A stretch of 9,602 nucleotides of DNA from Pseudomonadota bacterium. GTDB taxonomy: Bacteria; Pseudomonadota; Alphaproteobacteria; Rhizobiales; Beijerinckiaceae. Each line of letters begins with the position of its first letter. The stretch's first letter is position 1. Location: positions 1 through 9,602 of the forward strand of contig JAEWKP010000375.1 in assembly GCA_023393655.1 (NCBI GenBank), given 5' to 3'. The translations under genes were made by a program, and so were the position numbers. This document shows positions 1 through 6,442 of this stretch, piece by piece. The notes under the pieces are model-generated. The model did no database searches, was not told the origin of the DNA, and saw only the letters and a list, made by a program, of their open reading frames with translations.

Positions 1-64
1 CCAGCACATCGACCTGGCGCAGCTTCGCGACGATCTCTTCCGGCTTGTGGCGTTTCTTCGGCAT
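1..64 (-). CDS. IS3-family transposase OrfA, N-terminal fragment (runs off the window)
   Basis: The first 21 codons translate to a lysine-rich start, MPKKRHKPEEIVAKLRQ, followed by VDVL. I recognise this as the N terminus of IS3-family OrfA proteins, the small helix-turn-helix subunit that binds the IS ends and is joined to the DDE transposase OrfB by programmed frameshifting. The ATG at 64-62 is preceded by AGGAGG at a good distance, which fixes the start. The rest of the gene lies left of position 1, so it cannot be seen whether the element is intact. Confidence 0.75.
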   Translation of the reverse strand, partial: MPKKRHKPEEIVAKLRQVDVL

Positions 65-127
65 CTCGGTCCTCCTGTCTGCCAAAAGACATACTTCAGG
101 GTGGACCAATTCAACGGGGGTGGATCA
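1..127 (-). mobile_element. Left end of an IS3-family insertion sequence (cut by the window edge)
   Basis: The minus strand carries the start of an IS3-type orfA (1-64), with an AGGAGG ribosome site just upstream. Beyond it lies a 60-base untranslated end. The outermost bases read TGATCCACCCCCG on the minus strand (115-127), which fits a TG-starting terminal inverted repeat. A second related motif, GGGTGGACCA at 99-108 on the plus strand, resembles GGGTGGATCA at 118-127 and could be an internal transposase-binding repeat. The other end and the target duplication are outside the window, so the exact boundary at 127 is inferred. Confidence 0.7.
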
Positions 128-295
128 GTGCGCAGCAACGACAAGCTCCGCGCCCGGCTGAATGCCATCCGGCACGTCCTGCGCGCCATCCCCTACAAGG
201 ACAAGGACGAAGCCGCGATCGGCACACTGGACGAGGAGATCGTCATCCCGGTGAGCCGCTATCTCGACAACGGCGGCGAGCCCGAGGGCCACTGA
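128..295 (+). CDS. Short hypothetical ORF abutting the IS end; possibly a gene remnant
   Basis: From a GTG at 128 this frame encodes about 55 residues. They are charged and partly helical (RSNDKLRARLNAIRHVLRAI, then an acidic stretch and DNGGEPEGH), with no membrane segment and no motif I recognise. The open frame also runs backwards through the IS end to a GTG at 47. That part is antisense to the transposase and probably not native coding. The GTG sits directly at the inferred IS boundary, so this may be the 3' remnant of a gene cut by the insertion. It could also be a small gene using the GGGGGTGG of the IS end as a ribosome site, or a chance ORF. Confidence 0.35.
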   Translation: MRSNDKLRARLNAIRHVLRAIPYKDKDEAAIGTLDEEIVIPVSRYLDNGGEPEGH

Positions 296-342
296 TCCCG
301 GCCCGTGAAATCGCTCCTGCCGGATTCCGGTCACAGAATCGG

Positions 343-960
343 GTGATCTTCCGGCCCATGGCGACCCTGGCTTTCGCAGCCCTGCGGCGATCCTTCGCAT
401 CGAAGCTGACGATCGGCATCGGCGGCGTGCTGGCGCTCGGGCTGACGACCGCCCGGACCCTCCGCGAAGCCATGCCGCCCGCCAGCCTTCCCGCCATCCA
501 GGCCGGGCAGCCCATTGCAGCCGGGCGCTGGCAGGTCGTCATCCGCGAGGCGGAATTGAGCAGCGCCCCGCGCCCTGACGGCTATCGCGGACGGCCCGGC
601 ATGAAGGCGCTCAGCGTCGATCTCGACCTGACGAACCGCAGCTCGGAGAGCAGCAACGCGGTTGCCCGCCTGCTCAGAATCGATCCGCCGATCGCTGGCC
701 TTTCGCCCTTGCCCACCACCTATCTGCTGCGCGACAGCGCGATTCTCGGCGCCTTGCAACCTGGCCTGCCGGAGCGCATCCGCATGGTCTGGGACTTGCC
801 GGAAGCAGCGCCGACGCCTGAAGCCATCCGCGTCGTCGTCATCGGCGAGACCTTCAAGCCGCGCGACAATCTCCTCGCCGCGCCGGGCTGGTTCAATCCG
901 AAGCCCGTCGCCGCGATCACTCTACCGCTACGGCCCGTGCCGGCGAGGACAGGCTCGTGA
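343..960 (+). CDS. Membrane-anchored extracytoplasmic protein of unknown function (first of three)
   Basis: This encodes 205 residues from the GTG at 343, or 200 from the ATG at 358. Neither start has a clear ribosome site. A basic segment (FAALRRSFASK) precedes one hydrophobic span at residues 21-38, predicting an anchor with the C-terminal domain outside. The remainder alternates short beta-strand-like stretches (GRWQVVIREAEL at 61-72, KALSVDLDLTNRS at 88-100, AIRVVVIGETF at 161-171), which suggests an Ig-like or DUF4352-like beta sandwich; this is a fold impression only. It carries LQPGLPER at 138-145, matched by LEPGLPQR in the next protein. The stop overlaps the next start as GTGA, so translation is probably coupled. 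I do not recognise the family. Confidence 0.7.
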   Translation: MIFRPMATLAFAALRRSFASKLTIGIGGVLALGLTTARTLREAMPPASLPAIQAGQPIAAGRWQVVIREAELSSAPRPDGYRGRPGMKALSVDLDLTNRSSESSNAVARLLRIDPPIAGLSPLPTTYLLRDSAILGALQPGLPERIRMVWDLPEAAPTPEAIRVVVIGETFKPRDNLLAAPGWFNPKPVAAITLPLRPVPARTGS

Positions 961-1517
961 TCCGCGCCCTCGCCCGCGCCGCCGCGCTCGCCATGGCGGC
1001 GCTGATCCTCTTCGCCCTGCAGCAGACGACGCCGGGCTATAGCGAGATCACAGGGCCGATCACGCAGCACGGCGTTGCCGGCACGACCGCGAATGCCCGC
1101 GGCTTCACCCTTCGCGTCGAAAAGGTCGCCTTGGCGGAGCGCCTGCGCTGGCAGTCTTTCGGTCGCAGCTACGACCGCGACACCGGCGGGCTCTGGGCGG
1201 TGGCTGTCGTCGAGGCCGAGGGCACTCCCGCCACCACGGCGCTCAGCGGCGCAACCTGGCAGGCGGCATCCGGCCTGCGCTTCGAGGCAAGCCAGCGGGC
1301 CGAGTCGTTCCGCGGCGCCCTGCGCGGCAGGCGCCTCGAACCCGGCCTGCCGCAGCGGGGCCTGCTGATCTTCGAGATCGGCCGCGACGCCGCACGAAAC
1401 GGCGCCCTGCTAGTCTCGATGTCGCGCTGGCCGCGCCTCGACACGCAGTTGCGCGTCTCGATCCCCGATGAGCGCATCGAGCAGGCCGAAACGCTCGATC
1501 TCGAAACGCTGACATGA
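957..1517 (+). CDS. Membrane-anchored or secreted protein of unknown function (second of three)
   Basis: A 186-residue product starts at a GTG that overlaps the preceding stop (GTGA), with purine-rich GAGGACAGG just upstream. Residues 3-21 form a signal peptide or single anchor (RALARAAALAMAALILFAL). The rest is beta-rich: GFTLRVEKVAL at 49-59, LWAVAVVEAEG at 79-89 and RGLLIFEIG at 134-142. LEPGLPQR at 127-134 corresponds to LQPGLPER in the upstream neighbour and precedes a strand in both, so the two look like diverged paralogues. There are no cysteines and no catalytic motif, which suggests a binding, structural or accessory role rather than an enzyme. Its stop overlaps the next gene (ATGA), indicating one three-gene operon. 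Confidence 0.7.
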   Translation: MIRALARAAALAMAALILFALQQTTPGYSEITGPITQHGVAGTTANARGFTLRVEKVALAERLRWQSFGRSYDRDTGGLWAVAVVEAEGTPATTALSGATWQAASGLRFEASQRAESFRGALRGRRLEPGLPQRGLLIFEIGRDAARNGALLVSMSRWPRLDTQLRVSIPDERIEQAETLDLETLT

Positions 1518-2089
1518 CGAACGCGATCGTAGCCGAACCCGCAACAAGGCCGCCGCCGAACTGGCGCAGGCGCTGCCTGTGGGCCCTGCCGGTCGTCCTG
1601 CCACTGGCCTTGTTCGTGCAGGCGCGCAAGACCGTCTCGGCCTGGGCCGGAGCCAGCGATCTCGTCGCGCAAGCCACGCCGTTCGACCGGCCAGCCACTC
1701 TCGCCGGCGCCGAATGGCGCATCGTCAGCCTCCAGCGCATCGCCGAGCGGCCGAACGGTTCCGCCATCGCGCTGCTGCGCATCGAGGCGAAGGTGCTGGA
1801 CGCGGAGAGCCTCGCACGGCCGCCCTGCCGCATCGCCTTGCTCGCCCCCGACGGCCGGCGCTGGCAACCGTCCTTCCTGGCGCCGAGCGAGGCGAGGCGC
1901 GTTCTCAGCCGCGACAAGGACGAGGGCAAGACCTGCGGTCCCGCCTTCCTCGGCAAGCCGCCCGCCGGCTCGACCGTCGCGATCACCGAGAGCTTCATCC
2001 TGCCGGCCGCAGCCTTCGCGACGGCCGATGTCACGATCAGCCTGCCGGCGTCGCGGCCGCGCTACCTTCGCTTCGTCCGGACGCGCTGA
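1514..2089 (+). CDS. Membrane-anchored protein of unknown function (third of three)
   Basis: This 191-residue product starts at the ATG of an ATGA overlap. A proline-rich cytoplasmic tail and an arginine cluster (NWRRR at 16-20) precede one hydrophobic span at about 21-36, giving a C-terminal domain outside. The domain begins with a GAEWRIVSLQRIAE strand (65-78), placed like GRWQVVIREAEL in the first protein of the trio, then ALLRIEAKVLDAES (86-99). Cys105 and Cys141 could form a disulfide; the first two proteins lack this pair. The third member lacks the LxPGLPxR motif but has KPPAGSTVAITESF in the corresponding position. The last 53 bases of the gene overlap the 3' end of the convergent membrane-protein gene. 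Family not recognised. Confidence 0.68.
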   Translation: MTNAIVAEPATRPPPNWRRRCLWALPVVLPLALFVQARKTVSAWAGASDLVAQATPFDRPATLAGAEWRIVSLQRIAERPNGSAIALLRIEAKVLDAESLARPPCRIALLAPDGRRWQPSFLAPSEARRVLSRDKDEGKTCGPAFLGKPPAGSTVAITESFILPAAAFATADVTISLPASRPRYLRFVRTR

Positions 2090-3335
2090 GCGCCTCGACC
2101 CGCTTCGCCGAAGCCTGCTCGACGACGGCCGCGATGAGGCAGATGCGTAGCGCCTCGACCAGGATGCCGCCGCGGATATCGCTGGGGCCGCCGAGGAAGA
2201 AGGCGATGATGCTGGCCAGCGCCTGCCAGGCCGGCAGCTCCTGCGGCCCGATGAGATGCGCAAGGCCGATCCAACCCCAGGCCGCCGCCCAGCCGATCAA
2301 GCGATAGAGCAGGACGAAACCGATCAGCACCGCGAGCCCCGCTCCGAAGGCGAGCCGCACGCTGTTGGCGACCGGCAGGTAGCGCGAGCGATAGCCGGCG
2401 ACGAAATGGTCGACGAACTCGCGCAGGAATTTCGGCAATCGCCCGTAACGCGACAAGGCCGCCGCCGTGCGCCGGTGACCACTCAGGGCCGCCGCGTCCT
2501 TCATGTCGAAGCCATAGATCACCGCCGCCATCAGGAGCCAGACCAGCGGCAGCAGGGCATAGAAAAAGAGCCCCTGTGCACTGCTCTGCAAGGAAGGCGG
2601 CGCGAGATCGACCGCGACGGGCGTCGCCGCCTGCGCCTTGCCGATCAGCCCGAGAAGAAGGTCGCGCGCCCGGATCAGATAGGGCAGCGGCCCGCCCGCC
2701 CCGATCCAGGCCCAGATCGCATTCTTCCAGCCGGCCAGCGCATAGAGGCCGACGAAGATCCAGTTGGCGTCGCAAAGCACGATGACGAATTGCCATGCCG
2801 GGCGCGAACTGCGCGTCTGCATCAATTTCGCCAGCCGGCGCACCCCGAAGGCGAGCGCGACCGCGATGCCGAGCCAGAGCGTCGCCGGGACATCGAACAG
2901 CGACACTTTCTGGCCGAGATCGGCCATTTCCAGCGCCAGCAGCGAATAGTCCCGTACCGTGTCGCCGAGAAAGCCCCAGGCCGCGTAATAGGCGAAGAAG
3001 GGAATGATCGCGATCGCGACCACGCCGAGCCAATCTGGGTCCTTCGTCGTTGTCTCGCTCGCGCCAGTGCGTGGCTTCACCGGAAACAGCGCGGCCACCG
3101 CCGGCATCGCCGGGCGCAGCGACAGGAACATCGCGACCACCGTGACGAGTTTCGCCAGCACGATCGCCGAGAGCACGACGAAGCCGGCGAGCGCGTTGGT
3201 GAAGCCCGCCTTCACCGCCAACGGCATCAGCAGGTCCGTGACGAGCGCCCCGCCGGCCGCAACGCAGAGCAGCATCGGCCAGCCGAAGCGCCACAGATGG
3301 ATGAATTGCCGGGTGAGGTCGCCGATCGCGCGCAT
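2037..3335 (-). CDS. Polytopic membrane protein of unknown function, about 7-8 transmembrane segments
   Basis: This encodes 432 residues with hydrophobic spans at roughly 17-38, 48-72, 102-121, 150-167, 181-201, 256-276, 325-346 and 370-405. A basic cytoplasmic-type loop lies at 287-319 (HRRTAAALSRYGRLPKFLRE and onward) and a possibly extracytoplasmic loop rich in Ala, Pro and Ser at 234-254. The tail is a low-complexity Ser/Ala segment. I see no transporter signature, ATPase motif or catalytic motif. The start ATG has no ribosome site, but a promoter-like -10 element lies 7 bases upstream, suggesting leaderless expression. It converges on and overlaps the three small secreted-protein genes, which makes a functional link plausible. 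It is separated by 81 bases from dctM upstream and is probably not part of the TRAP operon, although read-through cannot be excluded. Confidence 0.75.
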   Translation of the reverse strand: MRAIGDLTRQFIHLWRFGWPMLLCVAAGGALVTDLLMPLAVKAGFTNALAGFVVLSAIVLAKLVTVVAMFLSLRPAMPAVAALFPVKPRTGASETTTKDPDWLGVVAIAIIPFFAYYAAWGFLGDTVRDYSLLALEMADLGQKVSLFDVPATLWLGIAVALAFGVRRLAKLMQTRSSRPAWQFVIVLCDANWIFVGLYALAGWKNAIWAWIGAGGPLPYLIRARDLLLGLIGKAQAATPVAVDLAPPSLQSSAQGLFFYALLPLVWLLMAAVIYGFDMKDAAALSGHRRTAAALSRYGRLPKFLREFVDHFVAGYRSRYLPVANSVRLAFGAGLAVLIGFVLLYRLIGWAAAWGWIGLAHLIGPQELPAWQALASIIAFFLGGPSDIRGGILVEALRICLIAAVVEQASAKRVEALSASGRSEGSAAATPAG

Positions 3336-3342
3336 CGATACC

Positions 3343-3371
3343 AGTCTAGGCGATCGCTCCCGCGCAGCGAA
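3343..3371 (-). promoter_or_regulatory. Candidate sigma-70-type promoter for a leaderless membrane-protein mRNA
   Basis: On the minus strand TTCGCT (3371-3366) is followed after 17 bases by TAGACT (3348-3343). The -10 box matches the consensus at 4 of 6 positions, the -35 at 3 of 6. The A of the start codon at 3335 lies 8 bases beyond the -10 box, where transcription would be expected to begin. The lack of any Shine-Dalgarno sequence agrees with this. It is a pattern match in GC-rich DNA, so confidence is moderate to low. Confidence 0.4.
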
Positions 3372-3416
3372 CCCGGCCCGGGCGCATTGCTGACACGCCC
3401 TGCCAGGAACCGCACG

Positions 3417-4703
3417 TCAGCGCCCCATGATCAGTTGCGGCAGCCAGGTCGTCAGCGGCGGCCAGAGCGTGGTCGCGATCAGCACGGCAACCAGTGGTGC
3501 CAGCCAGGGCAGGATCGCCCGCGACATCGCCTCGAAGGAGATATTCGCCACCTTCGATGTCACGAACAGCACCACTCCGACCGGCGGCGTGATCGTGCCG
3601 ATCATCAGGTTGAGCACGAAGATCAGCCCGAACTGGATCGGATCGATGCCGAACTGCGCCGCGGCCGGCGTCAGGATCGGGATCAGGATCAGCATCGCCG
3701 CCAGCGCCTCCATGAAGCAGCCGACGAAGAGCAGCAGCAGGTTGACGATCAGGAGGTAGACGATCGGGCTGCCAGCGAATTCGACCAGCACCGGCCCGAC
3801 CACCTGCGGAATCCGCGAGATCGACAGGCACCAGCCGAGCGCCGCCGCAGCCATCACCAGCGCCAGCACCACGCCGGTGGTCTCGACCGTCTGGACGACG
3901 ATGTCCGGCAGGGTCTTCAGCGAAAAGCTGCGATAGACGAAGAGGCCGAGCACGATCGCATAGGCCGTCGCGACCGCCGCCGCCTCGGTCGGCGTGAAGA
4001 TGCCGCCCATCATGCCACCGAACAGGATCACCGGCGTCATCAGCGCCCAGTGAGCTTCCTTGTAGGCGACCCAGAGCTGGCGCGCGCCCGGAAACGGATG
4101 CCGCGGCAGGTCGCGCTTCCGGGCGATGTAGACGACCATCGCCATCAGCGCGCCGGCCATCAGCAGGCCCGGAATGATGCCGGCGAGGAACAGCCCGCCG
4201 ATCGAGACGTCGGCGGTGACGCCATAGATCACCATCGGCAACGAAGGCGGAATGATCGGCCCGATCGTCGCGGAAGCCGCCGTAATCGCGGCCGCCGTCT
4301 CGGCATCGTAGCCTTCGTCCTGCATCGCCTTGATCTCGAGCGTGCCGACGCCGCCGGCATCGGCAACGGCCGAGCCGGACATGCCCGCAAAGATCACGCT
4401 GGCAAGGATGTTGGCGTGGCAGAGCCCGCCCCGCATGAAGCCGACGCAGGCCGTGGCGAAGCCGAAAATCCGGTCGGTGATCCCCGCCGAGTTCATGATG
4501 TTGCCCATCAGGATGAACAGCGGCGCCGCCAGCAGCGGGAAGGAATTGGCGGATTGCGCGATCTTCTGCGGGATGATGCCGAGCGGGAAGCCGCCGAGGA
4601 AGACGAAGGCCACCGCCGCGAGCCCCATCGAGACGAAGAGCGGCACGCCGATCATCAAGGCCAGGAACCAGACCGGCAGGATCTGCAGCATCAGCGTGGT
4701 CAT
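3417..4703 (-). CDS. dctM: TRAP transporter large permease subunit, DctM family
   Basis: This 428-residue, full-length DctM-type protein is the Na+-coupled transport subunit of a tripartite ATP-independent periplasmic transporter in the inner membrane. Hydrophobic segments run along its whole length. Family hallmarks visible are FPLLAAPLFILMGNIM (55-70), FAGMSGSAVADAGGVG (105-120), ASATIGPIIPPS (143-154), GGIFTPTEAAAVA (233-245) and LMIGTITPPVG (366-376). The small-residue and proline hairpin motifs contribute to the substrate and sodium sites in characterised TRAP membrane subunits. The ATG overlaps the dctQ stop (ATGA), so the two are translationally coupled. It is the last gene of the transport and catabolic run; no U-tract terminator is visible downstream. 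The substrate cannot be read from this subunit. Confidence 0.95.
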   Translation of the reverse strand: MTTLMLQILPVWFLALMIGVPLFVSMGLAAVAFVFLGGFPLGIIPQKIAQSANSFPLLAAPLFILMGNIMNSAGITDRIFGFATACVGFMRGGLCHANILASVIFAGMSGSAVADAGGVGTLEIKAMQDEGYDAETAAAITAASATIGPIIPPSLPMVIYGVTADVSIGGLFLAGIIPGLLMAGALMAMVVYIARKRDLPRHPFPGARQLWVAYKEAHWALMTPVILFGGMMGGIFTPTEAAAVATAYAIVLGLFVYRSFSLKTLPDIVVQTVETTGVVLALVMAAAALGWCLSISRIPQVVGPVLVEFAGSPIVYLLIVNLLLLFVGCFMEALAAMLILIPILTPAAAQFGIDPIQFGLIFVLNLMIGTITPPVGVVLFVTSKVANISFEAMSRAILPWLAPLVAVLIATTLWPPLTTWLPQLIMGR

Positions 4704-5197
4704 AGCGCCTGCGCTCCCGGTTCCGCGACCGCGACCTTGCGCCCGGCGATCACGTCGCCGATCTCGGCCAGCGCCTGCAGGATCAGCGCCAGCGCGGCGA
4801 AGGGCATGACGATGTAGAGCGCCGCGGAGGTGATCGGCAGCGCGATCGATTCCACGTCCCAGGTCCGCTCGATCAGGCCCCAGGAGTAGCGCAGCAGGAC
4901 GGCCGCGAAGACGATCACCGCAACTTGCGTCGCGATCTCCAGCATGGCCTGTGCGGCGCGCGGCAATCGCGTGGCGAAGACCATGATGCGGATATGCGAG
5001 CGGCGGCGCGCCGCGATGATCCAGCCGACGAAGCCTGTCCAGACCAGCAGGTATTGCGCCAGCTCGTCCGACCAGGCCAGCGGCTGGTTGATCTGGCGGA
5101 AGAACACGCCGAGCACCACCACGGCGAGCAGCGTGAGCAGCAGGACGACCGCGGCCCAGTAGACCAGCCGGTCCGCCAATGCGGCGAAGGATTTCAT
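4700..5197 (-). CDS. dctQ: TRAP transporter small permease subunit, DctQ family
   Basis: I take the ATG at 5197 as the start, giving 165 residues (MKSFAALADRLVYW...). The frame is open upstream to a GTG at 5290, but that stretch runs into a repeat element and reads as non-native hydrophilic sequence. The 5197 start puts the first membrane segment (11-33) near the N terminus as usual for DctQ, although no strong ribosome site precedes it. Four spans are expected at about 11-33, 48-62, 86-104 and 124-146. The segment around FFRQINQPLAWSDELAQYLLVW, then ARRRSHIRI, is typical of DctQ. The small subunit packs against DctM and helps dock the binding protein. It ends in a 4-base overlap with dctM. 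Confidence 0.9.
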   Translation of the reverse strand: MKSFAALADRLVYWAAVVLLLTLLAVVVLGVFFRQINQPLAWSDELAQYLLVWTGFVGWIIAARRRSHIRIMVFATRLPRAAQAMLEIATQVAVIVFAAVLLRYSWGLIERTWDVESIALPITSAALYIVMPFAALALILQALAEIGDVIAGRKVAVAEPGAQAL

Positions 5198-5259
5198 CGG
5201 ATGACCAGCCATGTCCTGATGTTCGGATGAACGGGAGGGTGCATATGTGCGGCTCGCGC

Positions 5260-5352
5260 CGTCATGCTCGCCCTTGTGGCGAGCATCCACGTCTCGAGCG
5301 CAACCCGTCGGGAATGAAGACGTGGATGGTCGGGACGAGTCCGACCATGACG
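5260..5352. repeat. Double-hairpin palindromic element between dctP and dctQ
   Basis: The two arms (5260-5294 and 5318-5352) are imperfect inverted copies, both bounded by CGTCAT and CCACGTC and their complements. Each arm is itself a hairpin. In the left arm ATGCTCGCC (5264-5272) pairs perfectly with GGCGAGCAT (5278-5286) around a 5-base loop. In the right arm ATGGTCGG pairs with CCGACCAT (5326-5333 and 5341-5348) around 7 bases. The layout resembles REP/BIME-type intergenic repeats, and its style is familiar from Hyphomicrobiales genomes. It sits downstream of the binding-protein gene and upstream of the permease genes, as REP elements do between malE and malF in Escherichia coli. Confidence 0.8.
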
Positions 5353-5377
5353 AAGCGGTTTCGCCACAGGCAGCGCC

Positions 5378-6370
5378 CTACAGCGCCGCCAGCGCGTCCC
5401 AGGTGCCCTTGCCCCATTTGCTCTCGAACTGCTTGGGCAGGCTCGCCAGCACGGGTTTGGAGAAGCTCTCCAGATCGGGTTCGGTCACGGTCATGCCGCC
5501 CGCCTTCAGCGTCGCGACGAGGCTGTTTTCCTGGCTGGTCAGCTCCGCGTCCTGCCAGGCGACGCCATCGGCGATCGCCGCTTCCACCACGCTGCGGTCA
5601 ACCTCCTTCAGCCCCTTCCAGAAATCACTGTTCACGATCACCAGCCGCGGCGTGATGATGTGCCCGGTCAGGATCAGGTGCTTCTGCACCTCCTGCAGCT
5701 TGGCGCTGTGGATCGTCGGCAGCGGGTTCTCCTGTCCGTCGACGGCGCCCTGGCTGAGCGCGAGATAGAGCTCGTTGAAATTGACCGGCGTCGCCTTGGC
5801 GCCCCAGGCTTCGACCATGGCGCGGAAGGTGTCGACCGGCGGCACGCGCAGCTTCAGCCCCGCGACATCGGCCGCGCTCTTCACCGCCTTCGATCCGGTC
5901 GTCAGGTGGCGCTTGCCGTAATAGGTCACCGCCATCATGCGCATGCCGCGCTTCTTCTCGAGCTCGGCATTCATCTGCGTGAACACCGGCGCCTTGGCGA
6001 CCTTCGACATATGGGCCGCGTCGCGCCAGAGATAGGGCGCTTCCACCACCGAGAGCTGCGGCAGGAAGGAGCCCAGCGCCGCCGCGCCGTCGGTCGTCAT
6101 GGTCAGCGCGCCCGAGGAGACCGATTCCATCATGTCCTTGCCGGAGCCGAGCTGGCCGGCCGGGAAGGACTGGATATCGACGCGGCCCGAGGTCTTCTCC
6201 TTCACCTGCTTGGCGATGCGCTCGACCATCTGCACCTGCGGATGCGTCGCGGGAAGCATCTCGCCCCAGCGCAGCACCGTCGCCTGCGCCCTGGCGATCG
6301 CCGGCATGAACACGGCCGCGCCGGCTGCGGCTGAACCCTGGATAAAGCTGCGTTTCGTCAGTCTGGTCAT
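5378..6370 (-). CDS. dctP: TRAP transporter periplasmic substrate-binding protein, DctP family
   Basis: This 330-residue protein captures the substrate in the periplasm and delivers it to the DctQM permease. Residues 1-30 are a signal peptide with a KRSFI core, a hydrophobic stretch and an AxA-like site (ARAQA), resembling a Tat signal with Lys-Arg in place of Arg-Arg. The body is DctP-like: LRWGEMLPATHP (33-44), FPAGQLGSGKDMMESV (69-84), GLKLRVPPVDTFRAM (171-185) and VNFNELYLALSQGAVDGQENPL (196-217). By family alignment Arg175 is the conserved residue that forms a salt bridge with the substrate carboxylate, and Asn197/Asn199 lie in the binding region. A carboxylate ligand, perhaps a sugar acid, is therefore expected. 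The start follows GGGAGG about 9 bases upstream. A 72-base gap separates it from the regulator gene upstream. Confidence 0.95.
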   Translation of the reverse strand: MTRLTKRSFIQGSAAAGAAVFMPAIARAQATVLRWGEMLPATHPQVQMVERIAKQVKEKTSGRVDIQSFPAGQLGSGKDMMESVSSGALTMTTDGAAALGSFLPQLSVVEAPYLWRDAAHMSKVAKAPVFTQMNAELEKKRGMRMMAVTYYGKRHLTTGSKAVKSAADVAGLKLRVPPVDTFRAMVEAWGAKATPVNFNELYLALSQGAVDGQENPLPTIHSAKLQEVQKHLILTGHIITPRLVIVNSDFWKGLKEVDRSVVEAAIADGVAWQDAELTSQENSLVATLKAGGMTVTEPDLESFSKPVLASLPKQFESKWGKGTWDALAAL

Positions 6371-6442
6371 CGTCGCTTCCCTCCCATGCGGCCGGCTTTT
6401 CGGCTCGTCTTCATGCTGTGCTGCGTGGTCGTCCTTAAGTCG

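Noticed and set aside
1169..2263. Minus-strand open frames of 364 and 263 codons opposite the second and third small genes
   Set aside because: They are rich in Arg, Ala, Ser and Gly with no recognisable domain. The plus-strand genes have coherent anchors, beta-strand patterns and stop-start overlaps, so these are shadows.
2256..4817. Open frame of 853 codons on the plus strand
   Set aside because: It lies antisense to the membrane-protein gene and dctM, both strongly supported. Its product is a low-complexity mix of Arg, Asp, His and Gln with no hydrophobic core, as expected from the complementary frame of GC-rich genes.
5198..5290. N-terminal extension of DctQ to the GTG at 5290
   Set aside because: The extension would be encoded partly by the palindromic repeat and adds 31 hydrophilic residues absent from usual DctQ proteins.
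5260..5352. Rho-independent terminator after dctP
   Set aside because: The hairpins are strong but no T-run follows on either strand, and dctQM downstream would be cut off. A repeat element that affects mRNA stability fits better.
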